DNA from: Pseudomonas marincola
Lineage (GTDB): Bacteria; Pseudomonadota; Gammaproteobacteria; Pseudomonadales; Pseudomonadaceae
Direction: 5' to 3'
Length of the DNA stretch: 64,000 nt
Assembly: GCF_900116605.1 (NCBI RefSeq)
Contig: NZ_FPBC01000004.1
Span: 186,001 to 250,000, forward strand
A program made the position numbers and the translations under genes. The notes under the pieces were generated by a model that did not search any database, was not told the origin of the DNA, and was given only the letters and a program-made list of their open reading frames with translations. Shown piece after piece: positions 1 to 10,322 of this stretch; within the stretch, counting starts at the first letter, position 1, and each line of letters opens with the position of its first letter.

Positions 1-562
1 CGCAGTTGATGGCAATAAACGGCTTTTGCGCACGCGGCGACTGCTGGTGAATAAATTGCGCCAGCACCTCTTTACCAGTCCCCGACTCACCCGTAATCAG
101 CACGGTAGAATCGCTCTGCGCCACCCGCGTTGCCAACGCCAGCAATTGCTGACTGGCCGGTTCGACAGCCACCGGACCTTGCTTGTCGCTGCTCGCCCAC
201 TGGCCTTTGGCATGTCGCGCAACCAGTTCCAGCAGCGCTTTAGGTTCAAACGGTTTAACCAGATAATCGGCAGCGCCACAACGCATAGCATCCACCGCAC
301 GCTCGACAGCGCCATGCGCAGTCATCAGCAATACCGGTAATTGCGGATAGCGCTCGCGAATCACCGCCAGCAATTGATGGCCGTCCATGCCTGGCATGTT
401 GACGTCGCTGACGACCAGCGCAAACGGCTCCTGCGCCAGCGCAACCAGTGCAGCCTCGGCGCTGTCAGCCTCACGAAACGTGTAACCACCCAACTCGAGG
501 GTGTCGGCCAGCGCTTCGCGCAACGGGCGATCGTCTTCGACCAGCAAAACTTTCGCAGACAT
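1..562 (-). CDS. fleR: FleR, sigma54-dependent flagellar response regulator (partial, cut by window start)
   Basis: This is the N-terminal 187 residues of an NtrC-type response regulator; the rest lies beyond the left edge. It opens [13 protein letters not shown], a receiver domain with the acidic pocket ED and the phosphoacceptor region [13 protein letters not shown]. The AAA+ domain begins with the Walker A motif GESGTGKE close to the cut. It starts 4 bp after the stop of the FleS kinase gene, so the two form an operon. FleR is known in Pseudomonas as the class III flagellar activator acting with sigma54 on hook and basal-body genes after phosphorylation by FleS. The assignment rests on domain order plus position next to fleS and fleQ; the C-terminal HTH is not visible. 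Confidence 0.93.
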   Translation of the reverse strand, partial: MSAKVLLVEDDRPLREALADTLELGGYTFREADSAEAALVALAQEPFALVVSDVNMPGMDGHQLLAVIRERYPQLPVLLMTAHGAVERAVDAMRCGAADYLVKPFEPKALLELVARHAKGQWASSDKQGPVAVEPASQQLLALATRVAQSDSTVLITGESGTGKEVLAQFIHQQSPRAQKPFIAINC

Positions 563-566
563 GGGC

Positions 567-1817
567 TTACTCCTGAGTAACCGGTTGCGCCACTGGAATC
601 AGCGGCAATATCAATAGTGCAGAGGTGCCGCGGCCCAGCCGCGAGTGCATGCGCAACTCACCCTGATGCGCGCGCGCAACCGCCTTGACCACGGCAAGGC
701 CAAGCCCGGTGCCTGTGGTTTTAGTGGTGAAGAACGGCTCGCCGAGACGCGTCAATACAGCGGGATCAATGCCGGGGCCGTTATCGGTAATCGCCAGGCG
801 CAGGGTATTGCCGCGCTGGTACAGATGGATCTTCAGGCGCGCATCACGTCCGGCCGCCTGAATGGCGTTTTCGACCAAATTAAGCACCGTGCCGATCAGC
901 GTGTCGCGGTTGCACAGCAACTCGCCCGCCGAAGCATCACATTGCCAGCGCACCTGCATGCCCTGAACATGCGAATCGCCAGCGGCACGCAATGCGCCGA
1001 ACAAAGCCTGCGGTGTCAGGCGGTCCGGCAGCGGTAAATCGCCACGGGCAAAAATCAGCATGTCGCGCACCTGATGCTCAAGCTCATGCAGGCGGTCTTT
1101 CAGGCGCCCGGCAAAGCGCTGCTGGGTTTCAGCCGGAAGCACCTGTTCAGTCAGATGGCTGGCATACAGCAGCGCGGCGCTGAGCGGTGTGCGAATTTGG
1201 TGGGCCAGCGAGGCGACCATGCGCCCCAGCGCCGAAAGCCGCTCGTGACGCGAGAGCTGATCCTGCAAACGACGGGTTTCGGTGAGATCGGTAAGCAATA
1301 CCAATTGGCCCGGCTCGCCGCGCAGTGAACGGGTGGCAATCGACAAACGCCGACCGTCCTTGAGCGAAACCTCATGGCCATCGTCGTCACGCGGGGCAAA
1401 ACTGCGGGCAATCACTTCGCGCCAGAGCATCCCGACCAGGGGCTGACCAAGTAAGTTACGCGCCACCGGATTGGCTTCGCGCACCACGCCCTGACCATCA
1501 ATAACCGTGACCCCGCCCGGTAACAGATCAAGCAGGCTTTGCAGACGATGCGCCAGACGTTCTTTTTCGGCCAGCTCCTGCATGCGCTGAGCGCTGACAA
1601 ACGCCAGTTCGCCCTTGAGTTCAGTGACCCGCGCCTCGAGCATGCTGTAAGACTCGGTGAGCTGCGAGGACATCTGATTAAACAGATTAAAGGCATGCTC
1701 CAGGCTTTCGCGGCTGGCTTGCTCCAACGGCTCGGCAGTTGCGGACACAGCAACACGTGGCGCTTCAAGGCGACCAGCGGACTCGATGGATTGAACAGGT
1801 AAGGCACTCGGTTTCAT
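567..1817 (-). CDS. fleS: FleS, sensor histidine kinase of the flagellar cascade
   Basis: A 416-residue soluble histidine kinase with no membrane segments, as expected for FleS. A PAS-like domain occupies about residues 85-185. The HisKA motif is [19 protein letters not shown] with the phosphorylated His near residue 206. The HATPase region has the N box [17 protein letters not shown] and the [11 protein letters not shown] loop. A coiled coil precedes the PAS domain. It phosphorylates FleR, whose gene follows 4 bp downstream. A sigma54 promoter lies about 55 bp upstream, consistent with the known FleQ control of fleSR. The start ATG at 1817 gives the usual family length. Confidence 0.95.
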   Translation of the reverse strand: MKPSALPVQSIESAGRLEAPRVAVSATAEPLEQASRESLEHAFNLFNQMSSQLTESYSMLEARVTELKGELAFVSAQRMQELAEKERLAHRLQSLLDLLPGGVTVIDGQGVVREANPVARNLLGQPLVGMLWREVIARSFAPRDDDGHEVSLKDGRRLSIATRSLRGEPGQLVLLTDLTETRRLQDQLSRHERLSALGRMVASLAHQIRTPLSAALLYASHLTEQVLPAETQQRFAGRLKDRLHELEHQVRDMLIFARGDLPLPDRLTPQALFGALRAAGDSHVQGMQVRWQCDASAGELLCNRDTLIGTVLNLVENAIQAAGRDARLKIHLYQRGNTLRLAITDNGPGIDPAVLTRLGEPFFTTKTTGTGLGLAVVKAVARAHQGELRMHSRLGRGTSALLILPLIPVAQPVTQE

Positions 1818-1869
1818 GCTTTTCTCTCGCGCGGCGAGCCGTCATAAGACAGTCAGTTAGCAGAGAGTT

Positions 1870-1886
1870 AGCAATACCCGTGCCTA
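1870..1886 (-). promoter_or_regulatory. Sigma54 promoter of fleSR
   Basis: On the minus strand the sequence reads GGCACGGGTATTGC, an exact GG-N10-GC element with near-consensus flanks (-24 GGCACG, -12 TTGCT). It lies about 55 bp before the fleS start. FleQ, encoded just upstream, is the known sigma54 activator of fleSR in Pseudomonas. Confidence 0.8.
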
Positions 1887-1920
1887 AAAAAATATCGTTA
1901 TAAATCAATCACATAAAAAT

Positions 1921-1952
1921 AAAGCCGAAGATTCTGTCAAACCTTCGGCTTT
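1921..1952 (-). terminator. Rho-independent terminator after fleQ
   Basis: A 10-bp stem of AAAGCCGAAG pairs with CTTCGGCTTT around a 12-nt loop. On the minus strand it is followed by a T-rich tract (TTTATTTTTAT). It separates fleQ from the fleSR promoter. Confidence 0.85.
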
Positions 1953-2000
1953 ATTTGCGGGGGTCGCGCCAATCGCCTGACTCGACCGGTGATTCAGCGC

Positions 2001-3482
2001 TTAGCCGGCGCTGTCGTCCATGCCGTCTTCGTCGCGACGATTCATGTTGTATTTACGCATCTTCTCAACCAGGGTCGTGCGGCGAATGCGCAACCGCTCA
2101 GCCGCACGCGCCACCACGCCATTGGCATCATCCAGCGCCTGCTGGATCAGGCCTTGCTCAAGATTGCCGAGATAGTCTTTCAGGTCGAGCCCTTCCGCTG
2201 GCAGCATCGCCGGCATGTCCATGCCCGGCAAGCCGGCGACGATTGCTGAACGCTCGTCCATCTCGTCGAAGAAAGTCTGGCTCGCCTGCTCGTCTTCATC
2301 ATCCACATGGCGGAACTTCTTCGGCAGCTCGCTCACCCCGATCACGCCATAGGGATGCATGATCGCCATGCGCTCGACCAGATTTGCCAACTCACGAACG
2401 TTGCCCGGCCAGTCGTGGCGGCAGAGCGACATGATCGCGGCCGAATTGAAGCGGATCGAACCGCGCTTCTCGTGCTCCATGCGCGAGATCAGCTCGTTCA
2501 TCAACAGCGGGATATCTTCGATGCGCTCGCGCAGCGGCGCCATCTCGATCGGGAACACATTGAGCCGGTAGAACAAATCTTCGCGGAAGCTTCCGCTTTC
2601 GATCATATCCTCCAGGTTTTTGTGAGTCGCCGCGATAATGCGCACATCAGCGGTTTGCGTCTTGTTGCTGCCCACGCGCTCAAACGTACGCTCCTGCAGC
2701 ACCCGCAGCAGCTTGACCTGCATCGGCAACGGCATATCGCCGATCTCATCGAGGAACAAGGTGCCGCCGCTCGCCAACTCGAAACGCCCGGCGCGCGAGG
2801 TAATTGCACCGGTAAAGGCGCCCTTCTCGTGCCCGAACAATTCGCTCTCCAGCAACTCGGCCGGAATCGCGCCGCAGTTAACCGGCACAAACGGGCCTTC
2901 ACGGCGTTTGGAGTGATAATGCAGATTGCGCGCAACCACCTCTTTGCCAGTGCCCGACTCGCCCAGAATCAGCACGCTGGCTTCAGTGTCGGCCACTTGC
3001 TGCATCATCTGTCGTACATGCTGGATGGCCCGACTGGTGCCAACCAAGCTGCGAAACAGATTGGTTTCACGCTGACGGCCACGATCACGCGCCTGGTCGT
3101 GCATTTCGCGGTAGACCTGAGCGCGATGCAGCGTATCCAGGAGCTTGTTGTAGCTTGGCGGCATTTCGAGGGTGGCCAGAACCCGGCGGCGAATGTCTTC
3201 CGGCCACTCAGGCGCAACCGCCTCTTCCACCAGCAACACGGGCAGACAGGCGTCGTATTCGAATATGTGTTTGAGCAAGCCTATCAGTGGCTGTGAGGCT
3301 TCAACTTCACCGACCCAGGCACACAAAACATCGCGGCTTGATTCAAGTTTGGCCACAGTTTCGCGCCAGTCCTGACTGCCGCAGGCAACAAAGCTTTCAC
3401 CCAGAAAACCAAGAATGACCGCCAGATCCCTTCGGCGCTCGATGTTGTCATCAATCAACAGAATTTTGGTATCACGCCACAT
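2001..3482 (-). CDS. fleQ: FleQ, master flagellar regulator and c-di-GMP-responsive sigma54 activator
   Basis: FleQ sits at the top of the flagellar hierarchy and also controls exopolysaccharide genes; c-di-GMP inhibits its ATPase. The 493-residue protein starts [13 protein letters not shown] at 3482, matching the family N-terminus; the longer in-frame extension to 3542 is not conserved. Domains are a degenerate receiver (1-120), an AAA+ module with Walker A GESGTGKE near residue 180, the sigma54-contact GAFTGA loop in [13 protein letters not shown], Walker [13 protein letters not shown], and a C-terminal Fis-type HTH ([19 protein letters not shown]). The [13 protein letters not shown] linker before the AAA+ domain is typical of FleQ. 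A terminator follows, and a separate promoter precedes it. Confidence 0.98.
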   Translation of the reverse strand: MWRDTKILLIDDNIERRRDLAVILGFLGESFVACGSQDWRETVAKLESSRDVLCAWVGEVEASQPLIGLLKHIFEYDACLPVLLVEEAVAPEWPEDIRRRVLATLEMPPSYNKLLDTLHRAQVYREMHDQARDRGRQRETNLFRSLVGTSRAIQHVRQMMQQVADTEASVLILGESGTGKEVVARNLHYHSKRREGPFVPVNCGAIPAELLESELFGHEKGAFTGAITSRAGRFELASGGTLFLDEIGDMPLPMQVKLLRVLQERTFERVGSNKTQTADVRIIAATHKNLEDMIESGSFREDLFYRLNVFPIEMAPLRERIEDIPLLMNELISRMEHEKRGSIRFNSAAIMSLCRHDWPGNVRELANLVERMAIMHPYGVIGVSELPKKFRHVDDEDEQASQTFFDEMDERSAIVAGLPGMDMPAMLPAEGLDLKDYLGNLEQGLIQQALDDANGVVARAAERLRIRRTTLVEKMRKYNMNRRDEDGMDDSAG

Positions 3483-3552
3483 AGTTTTTTTGGACTTCCC
3501 CGGGGTATTCGAGGCGCCCTCAAGAAAATGGGCCGCCAGCATGTTGCCAGTA

Positions 3553-3581
3553 GTTAAATCAATTTACCCCTGGCATGTCAA
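3553..3581 (-). promoter_or_regulatory. Candidate sigma70 promoter of fleQ
   Basis: On the minus strand a perfect -35 TTGACA (3576-3581) is followed after 17 nt by TTTAAC (3553-3558), a weak -10. It lies about 70 bp before the fleQ ATG. fleQ is known to be transcribed by sigma70 rather than by a flagellar sigma factor. The -10 is poor, so the exact element is uncertain. Confidence 0.4.
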
Positions 3582-3703
3582 TTTAATGGCGTGTTTTATT
3601 TGCAGAGTGATACGTGGAGCCGTTTTCTCAAGAACAACGGCAAACCAGCATGCAGGACTCTAGCGCGGGGATATGCGCGGAACATGCTGCTATAAAGCGG
3701 CTG

Positions 3704-4000
3704 TCAGCCAAACATCTGATAAACCTTGGCACCTTGATGCGACTGATTGAGCTGACGCAGCTCAGCCGCAATACGCTTTTGCTCGGCCTGGCAAACAGCG
3801 ACCAACTCGCGATACAGGTCGAGCATCTCTTGCATGCGCAGGCGCAGCGACTCTTCGTCTTGCACGGTTTCGAGCATGGCATCATCCACCACCTGACGGC
3901 AGCGCAAGTCCAGCTCGCTGATCGCGCTCCAGTCGTGTGTCGCCAAAGCACTGCGCAGTGCAGTACCGGTTTCCTCGAGGCGCTGGACGGATGAGCTCAT
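3704..4000 (-). CDS. fliT: FliT/FleP-like flagellar export chaperone
   Basis: A 98-residue, mostly helical, charged protein between fliS and fleQ, the place of the FliT-type gene (called FleP in P. aeruginosa). FliT-family proteins bind the filament cap protein FliD and keep it export-competent. Sequence similarity within the family is low, so the call depends mainly on size, predicted helices (for example MLETVQDEESLRLRMQEML) and position. It starts 31 bp after the fliS stop and is probably co-transcribed with fliD and fliS. Confidence 0.75.
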   Translation of the reverse strand: MSSSVQRLEETGTALRSALATHDWSAISELDLRCRQVVDDAMLETVQDEESLRLRMQEMLDLYRELVAVCQAEQKRIAAELRQLNQSHQGAKVYQMFG

Positions 4001-4031
4001 ATCGACTTCCTTACGTACAAATCAGGGTTGA

Positions 4032-4409
4032 TCAGCCGATTGCATCCCAACCGGATTTAACTTCGCGTAGCAGTGCGGATACTTCATCCAGTGGCGCCAG
4101 CTCGTTTTTGGAGTTGGCGTGCATCAGGCGAGTTTCCATGTAGGTGTACAGGTTGTCCAGATTAGTGGCCAGTTCGCCACCCTTTTCGAAATCCAGCCCC
4201 TGACGCAGACCGCCAACAATGGCGATGGCCTTGCCAATCATTTCACCTTTGAGTGCCAGCTGCTGACGCTCCATGGCGCCGCGTGCTTGAGCGATGCGAG
4301 TCAAGCCACCTTCCATGAGCATCTGGATCAAACGGTGTGGGCTTGCGTCCACGGCACGCGCGTGCGTGTTGACTGTTTGATATTGCTTAAGGGCTGCCAT
4401 CGCGTTCAT
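4032..4409 (-). CDS. fliS: FliS, flagellin export chaperone
   Basis: FliS binds the C-terminus of newly made flagellin and prevents premature polymerisation. The 125-residue protein shows the family signature: an early tyrosine in ALKQYQTVN, then ASPHRLIQMLMEGGLTRIAQA and a second helix block GKAIAIVGGLRQGLD. Length is normal (about 125-135). It lies between fliD and fliT on the same strand. A second ATG nine bases downstream of the chosen start is possible. Confidence 0.95.
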   Translation of the reverse strand: MNAMAALKQYQTVNTHARAVDASPHRLIQMLMEGGLTRIAQARGAMERQQLALKGEMIGKAIAIVGGLRQGLDFEKGGELATNLDNLYTYMETRLMHANSKNELAPLDEVSALLREVKSGWDAIG

Positions 4410-4559
4410 TGTCGCTCTCGCTGTGTTGATTGCTGATACTTAAGGTATCGGCAAGGGGGCGAGATGCTTTAACGGAAATTTGCCAAAATTCGAGACGGAA
4501 AGGCTCAAGAACAGCCATTTTGTCCCGGCCTGATTAGCCGAGACTGCCCTTCCCTACTA

Positions 4560-5972
4560 TCAGTTATCTTTCTTGACGATACCAGGCAGCGCCTCAAGCG
4601 ATTGCGTCAAGCGGTCGCTGGTCTGCGACAACTGGCTTACCAGAGCATCCATTGCATTGAATTGCTTATAGAGTCGTTCCTGAAGTGACTCAATGCGACG
4701 ATTGAGGTCTTCTTTTTGCTTATCGATATTGGTCAGCGTCGATTGCAAACCATCCATACGCTGCTCAAGCACACCGCCGCCTTTGATGAAGCCATCAATT
4801 TTACTGTCGAGCCGACTGGTTAAACCCGTATCACCGGTGAAGAATGTGCCAATTGAATCGAAATTATCAGTGATCGCGGTTTGCAGCTTGGTATCGTCAA
4901 TGGCCAGTGTGCCATCTTTTTGGGTGGTGATACCCATATCCGCAAGCGCACTTATTCCCGCTTGGTTTGCCGGATTAACCAACTCTTTGCGCACAGCACT
5001 GAGCAGGTTACGCACTGTCGCATCGCCCACCAAACCACCGGTAACAGGCTCTTTACCCTCGCCGACGCTAACGACTCGGGTCAACTCGTTACTGGTAGTG
5101 ATGAGCGTGTTATAGGCGTCGACAAATTTCTTGATGTTGGCGGTGACGCCTGATGTGTCCTGCCCGACCTTGACGGTCGCATTCTTGCCCGACTCAGTCA
5201 CAGCAACCAGAGACAAAGTAACGTCAGGAATCGCATCAGTCACAGTGTTGGTTTTGCTGTTCAGAACCAAGCCATCAACGCTGAACTCAGCGTCAGCAGA
5301 TTGGGTAATGTAGCCCGCGCTGGCCGGATCCGCGCTATTCATGGCTTGGCTGCCGTCGGCACTCAGCGCAGATAGATTGCCAGTACCACTGACGATAATA
5401 TCGTTGCCAGCGCCGGTGGTGGTTGAACTAAAGACCAAACGCGCTTCGCCCGTGCTTGGGTTATTGACGATGTTAGCGCTGATACCCTGGTCTTTGAGCG
5501 CTGTGTTCAACTGGTCACGCGTACTGGCAAGATCGGAGCCTGCAGCAATTTTGACTTCAGTCGCTGCGCCTGAAGCGCCCAATTGCACAGAGAAGGTCTC
5601 TTCAGTTGCACCGCTTTCAAAGGTACTGGCTACAGCAGCCGTGGCAACTTTACTCGAAGTCGCCAAGCTGTTTACCACCACCGAGTAGGTACCCGGCAAG
5701 GCATTCTTTGACGCTGATGCAGTCAGCGAGCTGGTATTGGAGGAACTGGCGGTGCGGTTCTCAAACAACGTGATATCGTTCAGCCCCGCCAACGCAGTCT
5801 GGAACTCACTCAAGGCACCCTTAAGTGTTCCCAACGCAGAAAACTTGGAAGTTGTGGCAGTTTCAAGGCGCGACAGTTGCGCTGTCTTCGGGGCTGAGTC
5901 AGCATTCACCAAAGCACTGACAATGCTGTCTATGTCCAGACCGGAACCACCAAGACCTGTTATTCCTACCAT
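4560..5972 (-). CDS. fliD: FliD, flagellar filament cap protein
   Basis: FliD (HAP2) forms the pentameric or hexameric cap that folds flagellin subunits at the filament tip. The protein begins MVGITGLGGSGLDIDSIVSAL, the conserved N-terminal leg. It ends with the coiled-coil leg (QKEDLNRRIESLQERLYKQFNAMD, split here by key residues) and a SQTSDRLTQSLEALPG tail. I start at the ATG at 5972 because GAGGTGGAG, a strong ribosome site, sits just upstream; the in-frame GTG at 5981 lies inside that site. At 470 residues it is typical for pseudomonads, with a variable centre. Confidence 0.96.
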   Translation of the reverse strand: MVGITGLGGSGLDIDSIVSALVNADSAPKTAQLSRLETATTSKFSALGTLKGALSEFQTALAGLNDITLFENRTASSSNTSSLTASASKNALPGTYSVVVNSLATSSKVATAAVASTFESGATEETFSVQLGASGAATEVKIAAGSDLASTRDQLNTALKDQGISANIVNNPSTGEARLVFSSTTTGAGNDIIVSGTGNLSALSADGSQAMNSADPASAGYITQSADAEFSVDGLVLNSKTNTVTDAIPDVTLSLVAVTESGKNATVKVGQDTSGVTANIKKFVDAYNTLITTSNELTRVVSVGEGKEPVTGGLVGDATVRNLLSAVRKELVNPANQAGISALADMGITTQKDGTLAIDDTKLQTAITDNFDSIGTFFTGDTGLTSRLDSKIDGFIKGGGVLEQRMDGLQSTLTNIDKQKEDLNRRIESLQERLYKQFNAMDALVSQLSQTSDRLTQSLEALPGIVKKDN

Positions 5973-6080
5973 GTTCTCCACCTCGTCATGGGTTTGACGC
6001 TAAATCGTCTAGAGCCAATCTCCATCAAAAATCATGCCGCCTATCCAACATCTGCGATAACTGGATAGTAATACGGCTTT

Positions 6081-6452
6081 TTATGCTTCAGCTCTAAACA
6101 ACAAGCTGCGGACGGCATCAAGGTTTTCAGCTAACTTGAGCGCATCCTCAGACGGAATCTGCCTGATTACATCACCCGAAGTTGAATCCGTTACCTTGAC
6201 CACTACACGGCCGGAAGAGTCATCCACCGCAAAGTTCAAGTCTCGGCGAATTGACTGCACATAACTCTGAATCGATGAAGCTGCCTGCTCAACTGTTTGA
6301 GCTGAGGCATCAGCCTCGATTCCAGTTTGGGCTTGTTCACTGGCCGTAATCAGATCAGTTTGAGCAGTTACCTGGTGACTACCAGTAGCTGCTAGCAGAG
6401 TTTTAGTTCCGCTGTTAACCAACGACAACGTATTCGTGGTTGCTACGTCCAT
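6081..6452 (-). CDS. flaG: FlaG family protein, filament-length factor
   Basis: A 123-residue protein with the FlaG signature near its C-terminus: VQSIRRDLNFAVDDSSGRVVVKV followed by STSGDVIRQIPSEDALKLAE. FlaG influences filament length in Pseudomonas; its biochemical role is unclear. It lies between fliC and fliD in the standard order. The N-terminal half is low-complexity and unrecognisable. Confidence 0.9.
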   Translation of the reverse strand: MDVATTNTLSLVNSGTKTLLAATGSHQVTAQTDLITASEQAQTGIEADASAQTVEQAASSIQSYVQSIRRDLNFAVDDSSGRVVVKVTDSTSGDVIRQIPSEDALKLAENLDAVRSLLFRAEA

Positions 6453-6531
6453 CGTTAAATCCTCTGAATGGCAAGACGGGGAGAAGCGCTAAGCACTTCC
6501 CCCCGCGGTGTTTGCCTGACTAACCGGCGTG

Positions 6532-8013
6532 TTACTGCAGGAGGCTGAGAACGGCCTGTGGCAGCTGATTGGCCTGAGCCAAGATCGCAGTACCAGCCTG
6601 CTGCAGAACCTGGTTCTTGCTCAGGTTGGCAGTTTCAGCAGCGAAGTCGGTGTCCTGAATACGGCCTTTTGCAGCCGATACGTTCTCCGAAATGCTCTGC
6701 AGGTTGCTAATGGTGTTGTCGAAACGGTTCTGCACCGCACCGAGATCCGAACGCTGGGAGTCGATAGAGGCAATCGCCGCGTCGATGACATCGATAGCGT
6801 TCTGAGCACCGTAAGCTGTGCTTACGTCAACGTCACTAACGGTAGCCAGGATACCGGCTGGCTCGCCAGTCACTTTGGCAGCACCCGTACCAGACAGTGA
6901 GAACGCTGAAGATGAGCTCAGTTTCAGCGCACCGTTGGCAACAGCAGTACCTGCACCAATGTTAGAGGCGGTTGAGAGATCACCCGCGTTATCGCCATCC
7001 GAGTCTTCCGAAGAGCGAGCCTGAACGGTGATGTCTGCTGCGGCTGATGCAGTAGTGCCGTCTGCCTGGAGACCAGAGGCGGTAAACTTGATGGCAGCGC
7101 CACTGTCCGAGCTGATCTCAAGCGTTCCATCACCATTAACTTTAGCCTGCAGACCCGAACCACTTGAGTTCACTGCGCTTACGACTTGGTCGAAGCTGGT
7201 CAAACCTGCCAAATCAATGGTCGAATCTACTTTTGAGGTATCGGTGCCAGAAACTTCAATTTTCAGATTGAAAGTTGCAACTGTAGAGGCTTTGGTAAGC
7301 ACTGCATCGGTACGAGCAGACGCTTTAACCGGGGTACCAGCGCTGTTAATTTTGCTTGCAACCGAAGCTGCTGTGTCAGTTGCAGTGAAAGCTTGAACGT
7401 CAGTTTGCTTACCGTTTGCCGAAATTTTCAGTGTGCCACTTGCGTCAGCGGCAGTAGCAGTAGTGATTCCCAGTGCTGTACCGGCTTTGTCCGAGGTGTA
7501 AGCACCGATTTTGTTGGAGCTGGCGTTGCCGATCGAAACGTTGATGGTTTCGTTAGCATTGGCACCTACCTGGAAAGCAGTGGAACCGAACGAGCCGTCG
7601 AGCAATTTACGACCACCGAAAGTGGTGGTTTCAGCAATACGGTTCAATTCGTTTTGCAGAGCGCCCACTTCTTTCTGCAGAGCAGAACGGTCGGTGGAGT
7701 CGTTGCTGCCGTTAGCGGCTTGCAGAGACAGGTCACGCATACGCTGCAGGATGTTGGTCGACTGCTGCAGTGCGCCTTCAGCGGTTTGCGCCAAAGAGAT
7801 GCCGTCGTTGGCGTTACGAACAGCAACGCCCAGACCGCTGATCTGGCTGCCCAGACGGTTGGAGATCTGCAGACCAGCTGCGTCGTCCTTGGCGGAGTTA
7901 ATGCGCGAACCGGTAGACAGACGCTGCAAAGAGGTGCTCAGCGCATTGGAAGACGAGTTCAGGTTGCGCTGAGTGTTCAGAGAAGCAACGTTAGTATTGA
8001 CTGTAAGGGCCAT
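6532..8013 (-). CDS. fliC: FliC, flagellin
   Basis: The structural subunit of the filament, 493 residues. The N-terminal D0/D1 region opens [18 protein letters not shown] with [19 protein letters not shown]. The C-terminal D1/D0 region has [19 protein letters not shown] and ends [16 protein letters not shown]. The centre (about 165-395) is Ala/Thr/Ser-rich and unique, as expected of the surface-exposed domain. A strong ribosome site (GGAGG) lies 8 nt before the ATG, and a sigma28 promoter about 100 bp upstream. The FliS chaperone that binds its C-terminus is encoded nearby. Confidence 0.98.
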   Translation of the reverse strand: MALTVNTNVASLNTQRNLNSSSNALSTSLQRLSTGSRINSAKDDAAGLQISNRLGSQISGLGVAVRNANDGISLAQTAEGALQQSTNILQRMRDLSLQAANGSNDSTDRSALQKEVGALQNELNRIAETTTFGGRKLLDGSFGSTAFQVGANANETINVSIGNASSNKIGAYTSDKAGTALGITTATAADASGTLKISANGKQTDVQAFTATDTAASVASKINSAGTPVKASARTDAVLTKASTVATFNLKIEVSGTDTSKVDSTIDLAGLTSFDQVVSAVNSSGSGLQAKVNGDGTLEISSDSGAAIKFTASGLQADGTTASAAADITVQARSSEDSDGDNAGDLSTASNIGAGTAVANGALKLSSSSAFSLSGTGAAKVTGEPAGILATVSDVDVSTAYGAQNAIDVIDAAIASIDSQRSDLGAVQNRFDNTISNLQSISENVSAAKGRIQDTDFAAETANLSKNQVLQQAGTAILAQANQLPQAVLSLLQ

Positions 8014-8381
8014 GATTCATGCCTCCAATGGGCTAGTACTTTAGGTAACCGGGTGGTGCGAACGTTTGGGTTGCTGTGTTGCGCTATCACCCAGTTACTT
8101 CGCATTCAAGAGTTGTATCGGCGCTACCTGCAATTGCTTTAGAAATTTTTTTGCAACTGCTTTCGGGCAAGACGTTTTAGCTTTGCCGTCAATGTGTTAT
8201 CGACACAATCGAAGCCAACATGAGGGGGAATTTGCCAACGCGCATGCTCAGCCCGGTGAATATTTTCCGCGGCTAAGGCCCCTCCCCTTGCGTTTCAGCG
8301 CGCGGCAATCAGTCGCTCCGCGCCCTGCAAGCTGCACGCAGGCATTACAATGCCCCCGCCGTTTCAAACCAGAGAGTCTTC
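8014..8381. other. Intergenic region between fliC and zapE
   Basis: 368 bp between divergent genes. The fliC half contains the sigma28 promoter and a roughly 90-nt leader. The zapE half shows no clear promoter or structured RNA to my eye. Many pseudomonads carry flagellin-modification or hook genes beside fliC; none is present here. Confidence 0.6.
8115..8141 (-). promoter_or_regulatory. Sigma28 (FliA) promoter of fliC
   Basis: On the minus strand TAAAGCAA, an 11-nt spacer and GCCGATAC match the FliA consensus TAAAGTTT-N11-GCCGATAA, with the invariant TAAA and GCCGATA intact. It lies about 100 bp upstream of the fliC ATG. Confidence 0.9.
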
Positions 8382-9569
8382 ATGCCCGCCGCCTCCCCGC
8401 TCGCTGCCTATTTGCATGCCGTTGCCACTCAGGGCTTCCACGAAGACCCCGCGCAGCGCCAGGCTGCTGAAGCGCTGGAGGCATGCTTCAGCGCACTCAA
8501 TGGCCAGGCGACTGCAATAAACGGCGTGTATTTGTGGGGCCCGGTCGGGCGCGGCAAGACCTGGCTGATGGATGCGTTCTATCAAAGCTTGCGAGCAAGC
8601 GAGCAACCGATACCTGCACGGCGCCAGCACTTTCATCACTTCATGAGCTGGGTGCACCAGCGTCTGTTTCAGCTCACCGGCACTGCGGACCCGCTAATAG
8701 CATTGGCGCGCGAACTCAGCACTGAGGTGCGGGTGCTGTGCTTTGATGAATTGTTTGTAGGGGATATTGGCGATGCGATCATCCTCGGCAACTTGTTCCG
8801 GGTGATGTTTGACTGCGGCGTGGTCGTGGTTGCGACTTCCAACCAGCCGCCCGAAGACCTCTATGCCGATGGTTTCAACCGCGAACGCTTCTTGCCCGCC
8901 ATCGCCGCCATCGAGCAACACATGCAGGTAGTCAATGTCGATGGTGGGCAGGATCATCGCCAGCATCCGGGAAAGCGCCAGAAACGCTACTGGTTAAGAG
9001 AAACCGATGCGCCGAGCGCCATGCCCGATTTGTTTGCCAAGCTCGCCAACGGGCAAGTGAGCAGCGCAGAGCCACTGACAATCGGCAACCGCACACTCTC
9101 ATTGGTGCAACGCTGCGAGTCGGTGCTCTGGTGCCGTTTCAGCGACCTGTGCATGCAGCCATTGGCCGCGCCGGACTTCATCGCGCTGTGCGATCAGTTC
9201 AGCGCCATCATGCTTAGTGAAGTGCCTAACCTGAGCGCCAGCCAGCGCAAGGCCAAGATAGCCCGTGGCACTGAAGATGCGCCGGTAAAGGTGGATGCGG
9301 GGGACCGGCAATTACCGGCATTGTCGGTACACGATGACAGCGTGCGGCGTTTCATTGCGCTGGTCGATGAATGCTACGACCGCAAAGTGCCGCTCTATAT
9401 AGAAGCCGCCGTGGCGTTGACCGAGTTGTATACCGAGGGGTATCTGGCGTTCGCGTTTCGCCGCACGCTGAGTCGCCTGCAAGAGATGCAGTTACAGCGT
9501 TTCGGCCAGATGGGTGAGGCGCAGGACAATATCACGGCACCTGCACCCACCGCCGAAGCAGTCGAGTAA
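8382..9569 (+). CDS. zapE: ZapE/AFG1-like ATPase, cell-division associated
   Basis: An AFG1-family P-loop ATPase of 395 residues. Walker A is GPVGRGKT at 53-60, and Walker B is VLCFDELFVGDIGDA near residue 120. The sensor segment VVVATSNQPPEDLYADGFNR is characteristic of the family. In E. coli ZapE associates with the Z ring during constriction. The gene is monocistronic and ends 3 bp from the convergent arsH stop, with no room for a separate terminator. Confidence 0.93.
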   Translation: MPAASPLAAYLHAVATQGFHEDPAQRQAAEALEACFSALNGQATAINGVYLWGPVGRGKTWLMDAFYQSLRASEQPIPARRQHFHHFMSWVHQRLFQLTGTADPLIALARELSTEVRVLCFDELFVGDIGDAIILGNLFRVMFDCGVVVVATSNQPPEDLYADGFNRERFLPAIAAIEQHMQVVNVDGGQDHRQHPGKRQKRYWLRETDAPSAMPDLFAKLANGQVSSAEPLTIGNRTLSLVQRCESVLWCRFSDLCMQPLAAPDFIALCDQFSAIMLSEVPNLSASQRKAKIARGTEDAPVKVDAGDRQLPALSVHDDSVRRFIALVDECYDRKVPLYIEAAVALTELYTEGYLAFAFRRTLSRLQEMQLQRFGQMGEAQDNITAPAPTAEAVE

Positions 9570-9572
9570 GCG

Positions 9573-10319
9573 CTAAATGGCGCGCTGATTGACCCGCGCC
9601 GACAGCGCCTCGGCAGACTCCTTGCGCTCCGAGTAACGGTCGACCAGATACTCGGACTGCCCACGCAACAGCAGCGTGAACTTGACCAACTCTTCCATCA
9701 CGTCGACCACGCGGTCGTAGAACGCCGAAGGTTTCATCCGCCCCGCCTCATCAAACTCCAGAAACGCCTTGGGCACCGATGATTGATTGGGAATAGTGAA
9801 CATGCGCATCCAGCGGCCGAGCACGCGCAACTGGTTGACCACGTTGAACGACTGCGAGCCACCACACACCTGCATCACGGCCAGCGTCTTGCCTTGCGTG
9901 GGTCGTACCGCGCCCATAGCCAACGGCACCCAGTCGATCTGAGTCTTGAACACGCCACTCATGGCGCCGTGGCGCTCGGGTGAGCACCACACTTGCCCTT
10001 CACTCCAGACCATCAATTCGCGCAGCTCAGCCACCTTGGGATGGTCGTCCGGCGCATCGTCGGCCAATGGCAAACCAGACGGATTGAATATGCGCGTTTC
10101 AGCACCGAAATGCTCCAGCAGGCGCGCGGCCTCTTCGGTCAGCAAGCGGCTGAATGAGCGCTCCCGGTTGGAGCCGTAAAGCAGCAGAATGCGCGGCTTG
10201 TGGGTAAGCTGAGCAGCGCCCTTGAGTTTGTCGATATTCGGAATATCCAACAATTGCTCATCGGTATTGGGCAGATCCGTGGCAGACAACTGCTCGGTGT
10301 GTTGGGTTATATCGGTCAT
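9573..10319 (-). CDS. arsH: ArsH, NADPH-dependent FMN reductase / organoarsenical oxidase
   Basis: A 248-residue flavodoxin-like protein. The motif [15 protein letters not shown] is the ArsH FMN-phosphate loop, followed by [20 protein letters not shown]. ArsH oxidises trivalent organoarsenicals and can act as a quinone or azo reductase. The chosen start is the ATG at 10319, with AAAGGAC about 8 nt upstream inside the end of acr3; the in-frame TTG just before it is less likely. It is the last gene of the ars operon, beginning 3 bp after the acr3 stop. Confidence 0.95.
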   Translation of the reverse strand: MTDITQHTEQLSATDLPNTDEQLLDIPNIDKLKGAAQLTHKPRILLLYGSNRERSFSRLLTEEAARLLEHFGAETRIFNPSGLPLADDAPDDHPKVAELRELMVWSEGQVWCSPERHGAMSGVFKTQIDWVPLAMGAVRPTQGKTLAVMQVCGGSQSFNVVNQLRVLGRWMRMFTIPNQSSVPKAFLEFDEAGRMKPSAFYDRVVDVMEELVKFTLLLRGQSEYLVDRYSERKESAEALSARVNQRAI

Positions 10320-10322
10320 CAA

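Noticed and set aside
2307..3296. 329-residue plus-strand frame opposite fleQ
   Set aside because: Antisense to the AAA+ domain of FleQ; composition is a mirror of the real gene.
6453..6531. Sigma54 promoter before flaG/fliD
   Set aside because: A GG-N10-GC pair can be found on the minus strand but the flanking bases do not match the consensus, and it lies in a GC-rich hairpin.
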